Assembly: GCA_019685655.1 (NCBI GenBank)
Contig: JABFQP010000004.1
Span: forward strand, 153,572-217,571
Length of the DNA stretch: 64,000 nt
From: Candidatus Bathyarchaeota archaeon A05DMB-5
GTDB lineage: Archaea; Thermoproteota; Bathyarchaeia; Bathyarchaeales; Bathycorpusculaceae
Direction: 5' to 3'
Below the pieces are notes generated by a model. The model did no database searches and had not been told where the DNA came from. It was given only the letters and a program-made list of their open reading frames with translations. The position numbers and the translations under genes were made by a program. This document shows positions 6,607 to 14,913 of the stretch, piece after piece; the stretch's first letter is position 1, and each line of letters starts with the position of its first letter.

Positions 6607-9018
6607 TCACATTAACTGCAGTGGACCGAGCTTTTCTATTCTTTCAGTCATCATTTGCGCGGCTTCTGCGAATTTGTCGCCTTCTATGAAAACCATGTGT
6701 AACATTTCTAAACGTTCTGGCTCTATGCCGTATTCTTTTAACAGCACTTTTGCAAGGTCTACTTTCTTTTGAGCCTTTTGACTGCCGACTTCGTAATGGC
6801 AACCGTCAGTTTTGCATCCTACAACCATGACCCCTTGAGCGCCAGCTTTGAAGGCTTGCAGGAACTGGTGGACTTGTAATATGCCGGTGCATGGGACTTT
6901 CATTACTCTGACGTTGGCTGGATACTGCATCATCGCCATGCCCGAAGAGTCCACGGCCGTGTGACCACATTCTGAACAGGTTATAGCAAGAATCAACGGT
7001 TTGGAGGTTCCATTCACAGATAAGAGCGCGTTCATTTGGGCTTCCATTTGTTTTGGTCGTGAGTGTCTAAGTTCTATGGCGTTGACTGGGCATGTGCCAA
7101 CACAGATGCCGCATCCTTCACATTTGAGGTCGGACACTTGCGCAACAAAGTGGTCTTCACCTTTAGGCACTAGAGTTATGGCGTTGAATGGGCAGATGAC
7201 TGGACAGAACTCGCAGTCTCCGCAGTATTCTTCATTCACAAAGGCTGTTCTCTGGTCTTTGATTATCTTACCAGTGGACAAGAACTTAGCGGCTTTCACG
7301 GCTGCCGAGTGAGCGTGCAGAGAACTTGTTGGAGCATCTTTGGGGAAGGTTGCGCCTCCGCACAGGTAGACGCCTCTGATTTTGGTTTCTGTGGGTCTCA
7401 GTTTGGCGTTGTATTCTTTGAAAAAGCCGTCTTGGTCAAGTTCTATTCCGAGCATTTCAGCAAGTTCTTTTGTGTCTTCTGATGGCACCATGGCGGTGGC
7501 TAAAACTACTAGGTCGGCTTCGAGTTCGAAGAATCTTCTTAGGATGGCGTCTTCAACGTCTACGATTAAGATGTTTCCGTCTGGGTCGTGTGAAATTTCT
7601 GTTGGTCTGCCTTTAACGAATTTTATTCCCATTTCTCGGGCTTTTTCGTAATAGTATTCGTGTTCTCTTCCGGTTGTTCTGATGTCGATGTAGCAGATGG
7701 TAATGTCCGTGTCTGGATATGCAGATTTAATCAGCATTGCGTTTTTCAGAGATATCATACAGCAGATGCTTGAGCACCATGGGTTCCATCGTCGGTCTCG
7801 TGAGCCGACACATTGGATAAAAACGATTCTTTTGGCGGGTTTACGGTCTGAAGGCTTGATGATTGCGCCGTTTGTAGGTCCGAAACCGTCAATCATTCTT
7901 GCAAGTTCAAGATTGGTTATCACATTGGGATATTCGCCGTAGTGATATTCTTTTATCACGCTTGGGTCGTACTCTTTAAAGCCCGTAGCGACAATTATGC
8001 CGCCAACATTAAGCGTTAACTTCTCAGTTTTCTGGTTCAATTTGACAGCTTTTGTGGGGCAAATCTCCACGCATTTAGCGCATTCTTGGAATTTGCAAGC
8101 ACTCTCGTCGATTACGTAGACTGGCGGATGAACCGGCGGAGTGTTTATGTAAATTGCCTTTCGTGTTTTCAGCTTCGCATTGTATTCGTCTGGCACTTCT
8201 ACTGGACAGACTGTTGTGCAAAGGTCGCAGCGAACACATTTAGATTCGTCAACGTAGCGTGGTTTTTTCTCAATCGTAACCTTGTAGTTTCCAGGAACCC
8301 CTTCAACCTTGACAACTTTTGAGTTGGTTAATATGTTTAGGTTTGGAATTTCGGAAAATCCAGAGCGGTAAACGCATTTTCTTGAAGTGTGAGTTATAGC
8401 TTTCACGTCGGAAGCTGGAGATTGTATGCAGATGGCACAGTCGTCTGTTGGAAAGAATCTTCCAGCACGAGCAGCCAAACCGCCAAGAAATGGAGCTTTC
8501 TCAATAAGATGCACCTCAAATCCCAAATCAGCCAAATCTTCAGCAGCTTGCATCCCAGCGATTCCGCCGCCTATCACAAGAACAGACTTGACAGCTGGAA
8601 ACTCCAGCTTTTCCAATGGTTCTAGAAGTTTGGCGCGTTCAATGGCGGCAGAAAGCATTGCTTTGGCTTTTTCTGTAGCTTCTGATGGTGTGTCTCGGTG
8701 AGGCCATGCGCAGTGGTCTTTGAGGTCTATAACTTCCACTAGGTATGGGTTAAGCCCAGCTTCCTCTGCGGCTTTTACGATTGCTATTTCGCTCAGTTTG
8801 GGAAGAGTTTCTGCTACGACTAGTCGGTTTATTTTTTTGCTTTTGATGGCGTCCACGATGGTTTTTAGTCCTTCGCCTCTCCAGAACTCGTTTCCTTGCA
8901 CAACAAGAGCTACGCCTGAAACTTTCTTCACATGTTCTGTTAGGGCTTTGAAATCCAGTATTTCTGAGAGTTGTTTTCCACAATTAGACAGGAATACTCC
9001 AACTTTTGCTTCTTCCAT
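6607..9018 (-). CDS. hdrA: HdrA with fused C-terminal MvhD domain
   Basis: The flavin bifurcation subunit, 803 residues. N-terminal domain about 1-140; FAD domain from IGGGIAG (about 150); inserted ferredoxin CVRCDLCTTVCP and CAKCVEICP; WCSSICCM cluster loop; C-terminal ferredoxin CGDCEFCPVICP and CEGCGICVGTCP; then an MvhD domain (about 665-795) with ITCSECG, VPCTG and GCKTDGCHYE. The fusion replaces a separate mvhD in this operon and should take electrons from MvhAG. Odd point: the N-terminal domain has lost most Cys expected for the extra [4Fe-4S] cluster; it keeps Cys13 and Cys103, but the CxC, LCSxPxQ and SCxPRxH Cys are absent. Compare the second HdrA at 26544..28910. Confidence 0.93.
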   Translation of the reverse strand: MEEAKVGVFLSNCGKQLSEILDFKALTEHVKKVSGVALVVQGNEFWRGEGLKTIVDAIKSKKINRLVVAETLPKLSEIAIVKAAEEAGLNPYLVEVIDLKDHCAWPHRDTPSEATEKAKAMLSAAIERAKLLEPLEKLEFPAVKSVLVIGGGIAGMQAAEDLADLGFEVHLIEKAPFLGGLAARAGRFFPTDDCAICIQSPASDVKAITHTSRKCVYRSGFSEIPNLNILTNSKVVKVEGVPGNYKVTIEKKPRYVDESKCVRCDLCTTVCPVEVPDEYNAKLKTRKAIYINTPPVHPPVYVIDESACKFQECAKCVEICPTKAVKLNQKTEKLTLNVGGIIVATGFKEYDPSVIKEYHYGEYPNVITNLELARMIDGFGPTNGAIIKPSDRKPAKRIVFIQCVGSRDRRWNPWCSSICCMISLKNAMLIKSAYPDTDITICYIDIRTTGREHEYYYEKAREMGIKFVKGRPTEISHDPDGNILIVDVEDAILRRFFELEADLVVLATAMVPSEDTKELAEMLGIELDQDGFFKEYNAKLRPTETKIRGVYLCGGATFPKDAPTSSLHAHSAAVKAAKFLSTGKIIKDQRTAFVNEEYCGDCEFCPVICPFNAITLVPKGEDHFVAQVSDLKCEGCGICVGTCPVNAIELRHSRPKQMEAQMNALLSVNGTSKPLILAITCSECGHTAVDSSGMAMMQYPANVRVMKVPCTGILQVHQFLQAFKAGAQGVMVVGCKTDGCHYEVGSQKAQKKVDLAKVLLKEYGIEPERLEMLHMVFIEGDKFAEAAQMMTERIEKLGPLQLM

Positions 9019-9028
9019 TTTTCATCCC

Positions 9029-10486
9029 TCACCTTCTCAACTTTCTTACTAAACGCCTTTCGCTGTCGTAAATTTCAACCTCAAGCGGCATCTCGCCAAC
9101 AGCAAAGTGTGTAGCACAAGCAAAGCAAGGGTCATAAGCCCTGAAAGCCATCTCAACCATGTTCAATATGCCATCGCTAACTTTACCATTGCGTATCAAG
9201 CCCTTTGCCGCGTTCTTAATAGACATGCAAATGCCCGGCGCGTTGTGGGTTGTAGCCACTATCAAGTTGACTTTTTTGGCTAAGGCTTTCTCGTCAAGTA
9301 TGTAATGGTGAATAAGCGTTCCTCTGGCTGCTTCCACGATGCCTACGCCTTCTCCGGGCTTTCCAGGCTTGTTCTTGATGTCCTTCCTTGTTATGTCAGG
9401 GTCTGTTACTAGCTCCAAAGCGCGTTCAGCCGCGTATAGAAGCTCAATTAATCGTGCCCAGTGAAAAGCCAAAGTGGCGTGGACAGGTTTGCCGCCGAGA
9501 GTTTTGTACATTCTCTTGTATTCTTCATTCGCTAATGGCGTTGCCATGCCTTCAGCAGCGTTTAATCTGCCTAAGGGCCCAACACGGTATATGCCGCTTT
9601 CCTCACCGTCAACAAATCCGTTCCATCCAATTTTTTTCAGGTAGGGCAGTTTAACGTAAGTCCAAGGTTCAACGTGTTCTTCAATAACATCTAAGTATTC
9701 TGAAGGGGCAAATTTCACGAATTCTTTCCCGTTCGGGTCTACAACTCGAACTTTGCCGTCATAGAAATTCACATGATTGTTTTTGTCAACGGTTCCCATG
9801 TAGTAGGTTTTCAATGTGTATGGTTCGCTTTTAACTAGGTTCACGTAATCAGCGTTTTTGAGAACTATGTCGTCAAAGAGTTTCAGGCTGAACTTTGCAA
9901 ACTCCACGCAGCTTCTAACCATCGTTTCTATTTCTTGCCTTTCTTCCTCAGACAAAGCCTTAGCGATTCCGCCAGGCACGCAAGCGCTCACGGGATGAGT
10001 GGGTCTTCCGCCGAGCATGCCGGTTATTTTTTGTCCATAAGCCCTATGCTTTATCACTTCTTTGCCGATTTCTAATCCAGCCTTTTCTATTACGCCGAGA
10101 ACGTTTCTTTTTGCTGGTGGAGCGTCTGGTCCAACAACTAAGTCTGGACCGCCTAAGAAGTAGAAGTGTAAGATGTGGTCGTAAATGTAGTAGGCGACAT
10201 ACTCCAGTTCTCTCAGTTTCTTGGCTGTTTCTGTGGGTTCCACGTTAAACGCTGCGTCTAGGGCTTTGGCGCTTGCCATGTGATGCGCAACTGGACATAC
10301 ACCGCAGATTCTCGTGGTTATTATGGGTAGGTCCTCGGCCCTTCTTCCTTCGCAGAACTTTTCGAAGCCTCTGAGTTCTGGAACTTGGAAGTAAGCGTTT
10401 TCCACGTCGCCTTTGTCGTTTAGGAATATGGTTATTTTTCCGTGCCCTTCAAGTCGAGTTATTGGGTTTATTACTATTTCTTTCAT
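9029..10486 (-). CDS. mvhA: F420-nonreducing [NiFe]-hydrogenase large subunit (group 3c-like)
   Basis: The catalytic H2-splitting subunit. Both Ni-binding motifs are intact: RICGVCPVAHH near residue 59 and DPCFACATH near the C-terminus. About 25 residues follow that His, consistent with a C-terminal peptide removed during maturation; no maturation protease is found in the window. Start ATG overlaps the mvhG stop as ATGA. Together with mvhG and the HdrA-fused MvhD it should feed H2 electrons to HdrABC. Assignment to the Mvh group rests on the hdrA-C-B neighbours and sequence character; the group number is inference. Confidence 0.94.
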   Translation of the reverse strand: MKEIVINPITRLEGHGKITIFLNDKGDVENAYFQVPELRGFEKFCEGRRAEDLPIITTRICGVCPVAHHMASAKALDAAFNVEPTETAKKLRELEYVAYYIYDHILHFYFLGGPDLVVGPDAPPAKRNVLGVIEKAGLEIGKEVIKHRAYGQKITGMLGGRPTHPVSACVPGGIAKALSEEERQEIETMVRSCVEFAKFSLKLFDDIVLKNADYVNLVKSEPYTLKTYYMGTVDKNNHVNFYDGKVRVVDPNGKEFVKFAPSEYLDVIEEHVEPWTYVKLPYLKKIGWNGFVDGEESGIYRVGPLGRLNAAEGMATPLANEEYKRMYKTLGGKPVHATLAFHWARLIELLYAAERALELVTDPDITRKDIKNKPGKPGEGVGIVEAARGTLIHHYILDEKALAKKVNLIVATTHNAPGICMSIKNAAKGLIRNGKVSDGILNMVEMAFRAYDPCFACATHFAVGEMPLEVEIYDSERRLVRKLRR

Positions 10487-11421
10487 TTCATTATCTTCCT
10501 CCGCAATATCGAGTTGGCAAGAGAATACTTGTAGAAAGTTCCAACGGGGTCAACAATCTTTTTAATAACGCTTGGGTCTGTGGCTATGGATGCCAGAGCA
10601 CTTATCGCTGCAGCGCCTTGGTCGCTCACGCGCGGCGCTGGACCACCACAGCCAGTGCATGGTATGTTCACTTTGGGACATTGTGCGCCGCATCCTGCGC
10701 GTGTTGCGGGTCCCATGCAGATGACTTGCTGGTCCCAGAAGCACGTTTTGAAGTCATCGTCTATTTCGTAGATTCTTTTTATTTCGTGGAGTTTTCGGTC
10801 TTTCTTTTCTCTTGGGCATTCATCGCAAACTGCCTTTGTCGGAAGGAGACTAGAGCCTTTTGGCGGGAGTTTGCCGCTTGCTATTGCTTCGATGGCTTGG
10901 AGGATGCATGGGATTGGCGGTGGACATCCAGAGAGGAAGTAATCCACGTCTACGGTTTGAGCTAAAGTTTTCACAGTGTCATAAAACTCTGGCAGTTCAA
11001 GTTCTCCTTCTTTCACTTTTAATGAAGTTTGCGGGGTTACAGAACGCGGGTTTTTTGTTGATGGAGTTTCAAAATATGCTCTTTCGAAGATTTTCTCTTT
11101 GTTCCAAAGGTTTCCGAGGCCTATTACGCATCCGTCGCATGCGCATGAGCCGAATGCTACAAGGGTTTTGGATTTTTGTCTTAGGAGTTTTGCCATGTGC
11201 TCGTTTTCTTCGGTTCTTATGGCGCCGTTGAAGAAGCAGACGTCGATGTTTTTGTCTGGCATGGCTTCTACGTCTTTGTATTTTATGTCCATGGCTACTG
11301 GCCAGAAAACGATGTCAGCAATTTGTATAACGTCGAGGATTTTTTCATTTATGTCCAAGACGGCGATTTCGCAGCCTCCGCAGCTTGCTGCCCAGTAGAA
11401 GGCAACTTTAAGCTTGTTCAT
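10483..11421 (-). CDS. mvhG: F420-nonreducing [NiFe]-hydrogenase small subunit
   Basis: Small subunit carrying three Fe-S clusters. It has the proximal-cluster motif WAASCGGCE at the N-terminus, FGSCACDGC and SGCPPP, plus the ferredoxin-like distal Cys region (CDECPREKK, CFWDQQVICMGPATRAGCGAQCP, CTGCGGP in separate segments). No Tat signal is present, so it is cytoplasmic like other group 3 enzymes. First gene of the mvhG-mvhA-hdrA-hdrC-hdrB operon; AGGTGAC precedes the ATG. The divergent regulator across the AT-rich gap at 11422..11797 is a candidate controller. Confidence 0.94.
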   Translation of the reverse strand: MNKLKVAFYWAASCGGCEIAVLDINEKILDVIQIADIVFWPVAMDIKYKDVEAMPDKNIDVCFFNGAIRTEENEHMAKLLRQKSKTLVAFGSCACDGCVIGLGNLWNKEKIFERAYFETPSTKNPRSVTPQTSLKVKEGELELPEFYDTVKTLAQTVDVDYFLSGCPPPIPCILQAIEAIASGKLPPKGSSLLPTKAVCDECPREKKDRKLHEIKRIYEIDDDFKTCFWDQQVICMGPATRAGCGAQCPKVNIPCTGCGGPAPRVSDQGAAAISALASIATDPSVIKKIVDPVGTFYKYSLANSILRRKIMK

Positions 11422-11797
11422 CTTGTCACCTATTGAATTGGATTTGGATGAAAGAATATGATAATTGCAGCTTCTATAATTTAAATTTACTTGTTGGTAA
11501 ATAGAAAATTAATTATAGAATTTTTTATGTTAGACTTAAATTAAAATTAATAGAATTAATGTAGATGGACTTGTGATTTATTCTTTCTTTTTTATTGTTC
11601 TATTTTCAAAGTTTCTAGTTTTTAACTCTGATAAACATTTCCCATTAATCCAAGAACAGCGGTTTCGCGTCTCTACGGTTTGTATCCCTGCACACGGTAA
11701 ACTTTTTCTTTTATTATAATTAATAAGTTTTTAAAAGGCAAAAGATTATAATTTTTGTTATCAATTACTCAAACTATAAACATTGTTGGTGAGACCT
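11422..11797. other. AT-rich divergent intergenic region with a GC island and three CGGT repeats
   Basis: This gap separates the mvh-hdr operon from the Lrp-like gene. Most of it is very AT-rich, with TATA-like stretches on both strands (for example near 11480 and 11730). A short GC-richer island at about 11655-11700 contains CGGT three times (11660, 11676, 11695), the first two as CGGTTT, spaced 16 and 19 bases apart. These could be operator half-sites or part of a small RNA. No coding frame is convincing. Confidence 0.45.
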
Positions 11798-12358
11798 TTG
11801 GAAAAATTTGATGAAAATGATAGAAGAATCGTTTCACTACTTATGGAAAAACCAGACATGTCACAAACTGCAATAGCAAGTCATTTGAAACTTTCGCAGC
11901 CCGCAGTTTATGCAAGAATAAGACGCTTGAGAACCTCTGGGATATTAACTAGAGTAGTCGGTGTGAACCTAACGGGGATAAATTTACATATGGTGAAAGT
12001 AGAAATAACTGCTAAAGAGCCATGGAAAATAGTGGATTTTTTCGATAAGTGTCCAATGTTTGTGAATGGGTTTATTATCTCTGGGAGACATAATTTGTGC
12101 CTCTTTTTTGTAAGCGAAAGACTACAAGCAATCGAATGCTGTGTCAACCATAATTTAAGGAAAAACCCTAATGTTTTAGATGCAGAATCCAACGTTGTGG
12201 TAACTCCCGTCAAGGATTTTGTTGTTCCGCTTAAGATTTATTCTGAAAAGCGTGAAAAATCTCCTTGCGGAAAAACGTGTGCAGAGCAATCTTGCTATCC
12301 AGATGGAAAATGTTTAGGATGCCCAGCCACGGTGTTCTATAAAGGAAAACTTCTATAG
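11798..12358 (+). CDS. Lrp/AsnC-type winged-helix regulator with C-terminal Cys cluster
   Basis: An N-terminal AsnC-type HTH (DENDRRIVSLLMEKPDMSQT, then SQPAVYARIRRLRTSGILTR) is followed by an Lrp-like ligand/oligomerisation region. The C-terminus is unusual: C-x3-C-x4-C-x5-C-x2-C in the segment from SPCGKTC to CLGCPATVFYKG, a likely metal or redox site. I chose TTG 11798 because GGTGAG (11788-11793) is well placed for it; TTG 11783 is possible. It is divergent from mvh-hdr and convergent with the dsrH-end of the sulfur operon, so it may regulate either in response to metal or redox state. Target is inferred. Confidence 0.78.
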   Translation: MEKFDENDRRIVSLLMEKPDMSQTAIASHLKLSQPAVYARIRRLRTSGILTRVVGVNLTGINLHMVKVEITAKEPWKIVDFFDKCPMFVNGFIISGRHNLCLFFVSERLQAIECCVNHNLRKNPNVLDAESNVVVTPVKDFVVPLKIYSEKREKSPCGKTCAEQSCYPDGKCLGCPATVFYKGKLL

Positions 12359-12450
12359 GTACATGTCGTCCAACAAAGACAACTACATCTAATTTTTCCT
12401 GCTCATTACCTAAAACAAAGAGGAAATAAACCAAAAAAGGGAAGGATAGC

Positions 12451-12750
12451 TTACAAATTGACTATTCGTTCATAATTGAAGATTAAGTCGATAATTTCAC
12501 TGTAATCTAAGGTTTTTATTTCTGAGTGAAGTAGTTTTGTTAAGCCTCGCAACTCAACATCTTTCTTAGCAGCGTAGATTGAGATACCCTTTTTTATAGC
12601 GTCTGCGACAGGAGCGTCTTTTCTTCCTTTGCATCCATAGTAAACTGCGTCTTGTAACAGGCAAATTCCAATATCGCCGTCTTTATGTTCTAAAGCCAGC
12701 TGAATTCCTATGGGGTCCATGTCAGTTATGAAATAGAGAATCTTAGCCAT
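12451..12750 (-). CDS. dsrH: DsrH/TusB-like sulfur relay protein
   Basis: A 99-residue protein of the DsrE/F/H superfamily. The sequence KILYFITDMDPIGIQLALEH, GDIGICLLQDAVYY and YAAKKDVELRG matches the DsrH/TusB pattern. Last gene of tusA-yeeE-dsrE-dsrF-dsrH. Start at the MAKI ATG, since AGGTGGT lies just upstream; an in-frame GTG at 12759 would overlap the Shine-Dalgarno. In bacteria DsrEFH/TusBCD forms a hexamer that passes sulfane sulfur. Function is inferred from the operon because the individual sequence is short. Confidence 0.75.
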   Translation of the reverse strand: MAKILYFITDMDPIGIQLALEHKDGDIGICLLQDAVYYGCKGRKDAPVADAIKKGISIYAAKKDVELRGLTKLLHSEIKTLDYSEIIDLIFNYERIVNL

Positions 12751-12759
12751 AACTACCAC

Positions 12760-13113
12760 CTAAAATGTTAAAGTGACATCAGCTTCCGCTATTATTCTGA
12801 GAATTTCATCGCGTTCCTTTACTGTCACACCTTCAGCCAAGTCTTCCTCAGTTAATCCACGTTCTAATAAGGAAACCTTGTCAATGTGAACAAGAAGAGG
12901 CTTAGTATCTTCTAGCATGGGTCTTGAAAGAAACTCTAAGTGGCGTTTGTAAAGTGTCATGTCGGTTTCTTTCAAAAAAGCGTATACGCTATCTCCTATA
13001 GAGACGACTGTGGTGTCTGATGTACTAACTGCCACAGCTACTCGTAAGCCTTCAGCTGGAAACAGCGACCCATGAGGGGGCTTCCTTAATATAACAACAA
13101 TTTTCTTAGGCAT
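12760..13113 (-). CDS. dsrF: DsrF/TusC-like sulfur relay protein
   Basis: A 117-residue DsrE-superfamily protein: IVVILRKPPHGSLFPAEGLR at the N-terminus, AVSTSDTTVVSIGDSVYA, and a C-terminal VTVKERDEILRIIAEADV. It corresponds to the middle subunit of DsrEFH. It lies 11 bases after dsrE and runs directly into dsrH. No catalytic Cys is present, as is usual for DsrF. Subunit naming is by position and similarity. Confidence 0.72.
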   Translation of the reverse strand: MPKKIVVILRKPPHGSLFPAEGLRVAVAVSTSDTTVVSIGDSVYAFLKETDMTLYKRHLEFLSRPMLEDTKPLLVHIDKVSLLERGLTEEDLAEGVTVKERDEILRIIAEADVTLTF

Positions 13114-13124
13114 ATCATATCCTC

Positions 13125-13472
13125 CTAAAAAACAACTAGAAACCTGTCAGATCCCTCTGCCATCTCTGCAATATCAGGCGTTCCAGCTTTTGTAGCACCT
13201 TCTATAGTGTCCTTTGTTCCTCGAACAAGCATGCAAAGTGTGCATAAGCGTACTTCTGCTCCTTTTGCTATTAACTCTCTGAATTGCTCCTCTATATTAG
13301 TGACCCCCGGAACTTTTTTTTGAAACGTCATTACATTGTTGACCGCGTCCATGTAACAGAAAATTTTGACTTTATACCCCTTTGCCAAAGCTGCCTTTGC
13401 CAATTCAACTACTGTTTCTGGACTTTCAGATTGATACGGACCAGAAAAGAACAGAAAGCTAATAGTTACCAT
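13125..13472 (-). CDS. dsrE: DsrE/TusD-like sulfurtransferase subunit
   Basis: A DsrE-family protein with the start MVTISFLFFSGPYQSESPE, nucleotide-like fold region VVELAKAALAKGYKVKIFCY, and the likely sulfur-carrying Cys in VRLCTLCMLVRG. The start ATG is 2 bases after the upstream YeeE-like gene stop; longer in-frame starts would overlap that gene. In TusBCD/DsrEFH this is the subunit that accepts sulfur from TusA. Here it follows a thiosulfate/sulfur permease gene, which fits import and relay of reduced sulfur. Confidence 0.82.
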   Translation of the reverse strand: MVTISFLFFSGPYQSESPETVVELAKAALAKGYKVKIFCYMDAVNNVMTFQKKVPGVTNIEEQFRELIAKGAEVRLCTLCMLVRGTKDTIEGATKAGTPDIAEMAEGSDRFLVVF

Positions 13473-13474
13473 TG

Positions 13475-14524
13475 CTATCTCCTCATCAATAGCAAGTATG
13501 CCGTGACCCAGCAACCCATAATTATAGAGAACCCTGCAATAATACTGCTTATCGCGAGCTGAGGTATTCCGCTAAGTATGTGTCCAATGTTGCATCCATC
13601 GGCGATTACCGCACCTATTCCAAGTAATAAGCCTCCAATGAACTGTTGCACTAGTCTTCCAGGACCAGGTGCTCGCAGTTTAAATTCTCCTGCAATACCA
13701 GCTGCTATGGCGGCTCCGATTACCACTCCAATGACAAGGAAAGTTTCCCAAGTCAGTACGTTTGCGTCTCCTTTGATAAGTGTATTAAGAAACGTTGACC
13801 AACCACCAGTAATTCCTAATGGATAATTTCGTCCTGCGGCTGCCGATGCTGGAAACGCTATCATAGCTATTATGCCAATGACTATTCCAGTTGCCCACCA
13901 TGACCAGCCACGTTTAAATATTTTTTCAGATAAGCTTCCTTCAGTTTTTTCTCCACCTTTCCGTTTCCAAGCCAAGACTCCTATTCCGATGATTGCGATT
14001 ACTATAACGATAATCCATGGATCTACACCTATTATGTTAGCGAGTGTTGGACTTCTATTCGTAGATGCTACAAGGGGTCCTTGGTCCGTTATAGTTATTT
14101 TTGTCATGGTTTGTAGGTCTGACTTTACTCCTTTTAGCGCTCCTGAGCTAGTTATGACAGCGGACATCATAAAACCCAATAATGCAACAAAGGAGCCAAC
14201 CATTCCCTCTCCGACCCTGTATGTTGTTCCACTGGCGCATCCTCCGGCTAGGACCATGCCGACGCCGAATATGAAACCGCCAACTATGTTGGCGCCCCAA
14301 AAGAAGGATTTAGGATTCAGTTGTATAACTCCAAGGCTAGCCATAACGTGAAAGCCTATCATCGAAACTATTATTGCTACTATGACTGCTTTGAGAAGAG
14401 TGTATTCTTTCAAAAGGATTATGTCTCTGAAAGCCGAGTTCATGCAGAATCTGCCGCGTTGTAATGCGAAACCAAAAAGTATTCCCACTATTAATCCTGA
14501 AAGAATATATGTTGGCTCGATCAA
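13475..14524 (-). CDS. YeeE/YedE (TsuA) family sulfur transporter
   Basis: A multi-helix membrane protein of about 350 residues. Conserved Cys-bearing reentrant motifs are visible: GRFCMNSAFRD, LAGGCASGTTYRVGEG and DGCNIGHILSG, as in TsuA thiosulfate transporters, where such Cys contact the substrate. A soluble loop (about 140-165) separates two pseudo-repeats. It lies between tusA and dsrE in one operon, so imported thiosulfate or persulfide sulfur likely passes to TusA and DsrEFH. Substrate is inferred from the family. Confidence 0.88.
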   Translation of the reverse strand: MIEPTYILSGLIVGILFGFALQRGRFCMNSAFRDIILLKEYTLLKAVIVAIIVSMIGFHVMASLGVIQLNPKSFFWGANIVGGFIFGVGMVLAGGCASGTTYRVGEGMVGSFVALLGFMMSAVITSSGALKGVKSDLQTMTKITITDQGPLVASTNRSPTLANIIGVDPWIIVIVIAIIGIGVLAWKRKGGEKTEGSLSEKIFKRGWSWWATGIVIGIIAMIAFPASAAAGRNYPLGITGGWSTFLNTLIKGDANVLTWETFLVIGVVIGAAIAAGIAGEFKLRAPGPGRLVQQFIGGLLLGIGAVIADGCNIGHILSGIPQLAISSIIAGFSIIMGCWVTAYLLLMRR

Positions 14525-14536
14525 AGTTTCACTTTC

Positions 14537-14779
14537 CTATTTTACCTTTATTAGTATTTTCCACTCGCTTGCCCCAGTTTTGTCGACTTTTAGAACTTCA
14601 TGACCCATTTTTTTGACTGACTCGGGTATTCGTTCTGCAGACAGTGGATAATCAACGAGAACTTCTAGTATTTCACCTGATTTCATGCTTTTTACTTTTT
14701 TCTGTGTCATCACGTCTGGATATGGACATACTTCGCCTCTAACATCTAAAATCTCGGTCGGTTTTAATTCTCCGCTCAT
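14537..14779 (-). CDS. tusA: TusA/SirA family sulfur carrier
   Basis: An 80-residue TusA fold protein with the defining VCPYPDV motif; Cys18 would carry the persulfide. First gene of the sulfur operon, 12 bases before the YeeE-like gene. AGAAGGAG sits well before the ATG, with TATA-like AATTTATAAT further up (about 14820-14832). TusA proteins serve tRNA thiolation, molybdenum cofactor or dissimilatory sulfur routes; the yeeE-dsrEFH company points to uptake and relay. Confidence 0.92.
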   Translation of the reverse strand: MSGELKPTEILDVRGEVCPYPDVMTQKKVKSMKSGEILEVLVDYPLSAERIPESVKKMGHEVLKVDKTGASEWKILIKVK

Positions 14780-14913
14780 TTCTATCTCCTTCTAATTATA
14801 GATTATAAGCTCTACCGTAAAATTTATAATTTAAGCTTTTCTGCAGTAAATAGAAAAAGTATTCAAAAAACTTGCGTTATACTTTAGCTATATTTAACGC
14901 AAATAATTGACGG

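Noticed and set aside
11655..11700. CRISPR-like direct repeats
   Set aside because: Only three four- to six-base matches with spacers of 16-19 bases; no repeat of CRISPR length.
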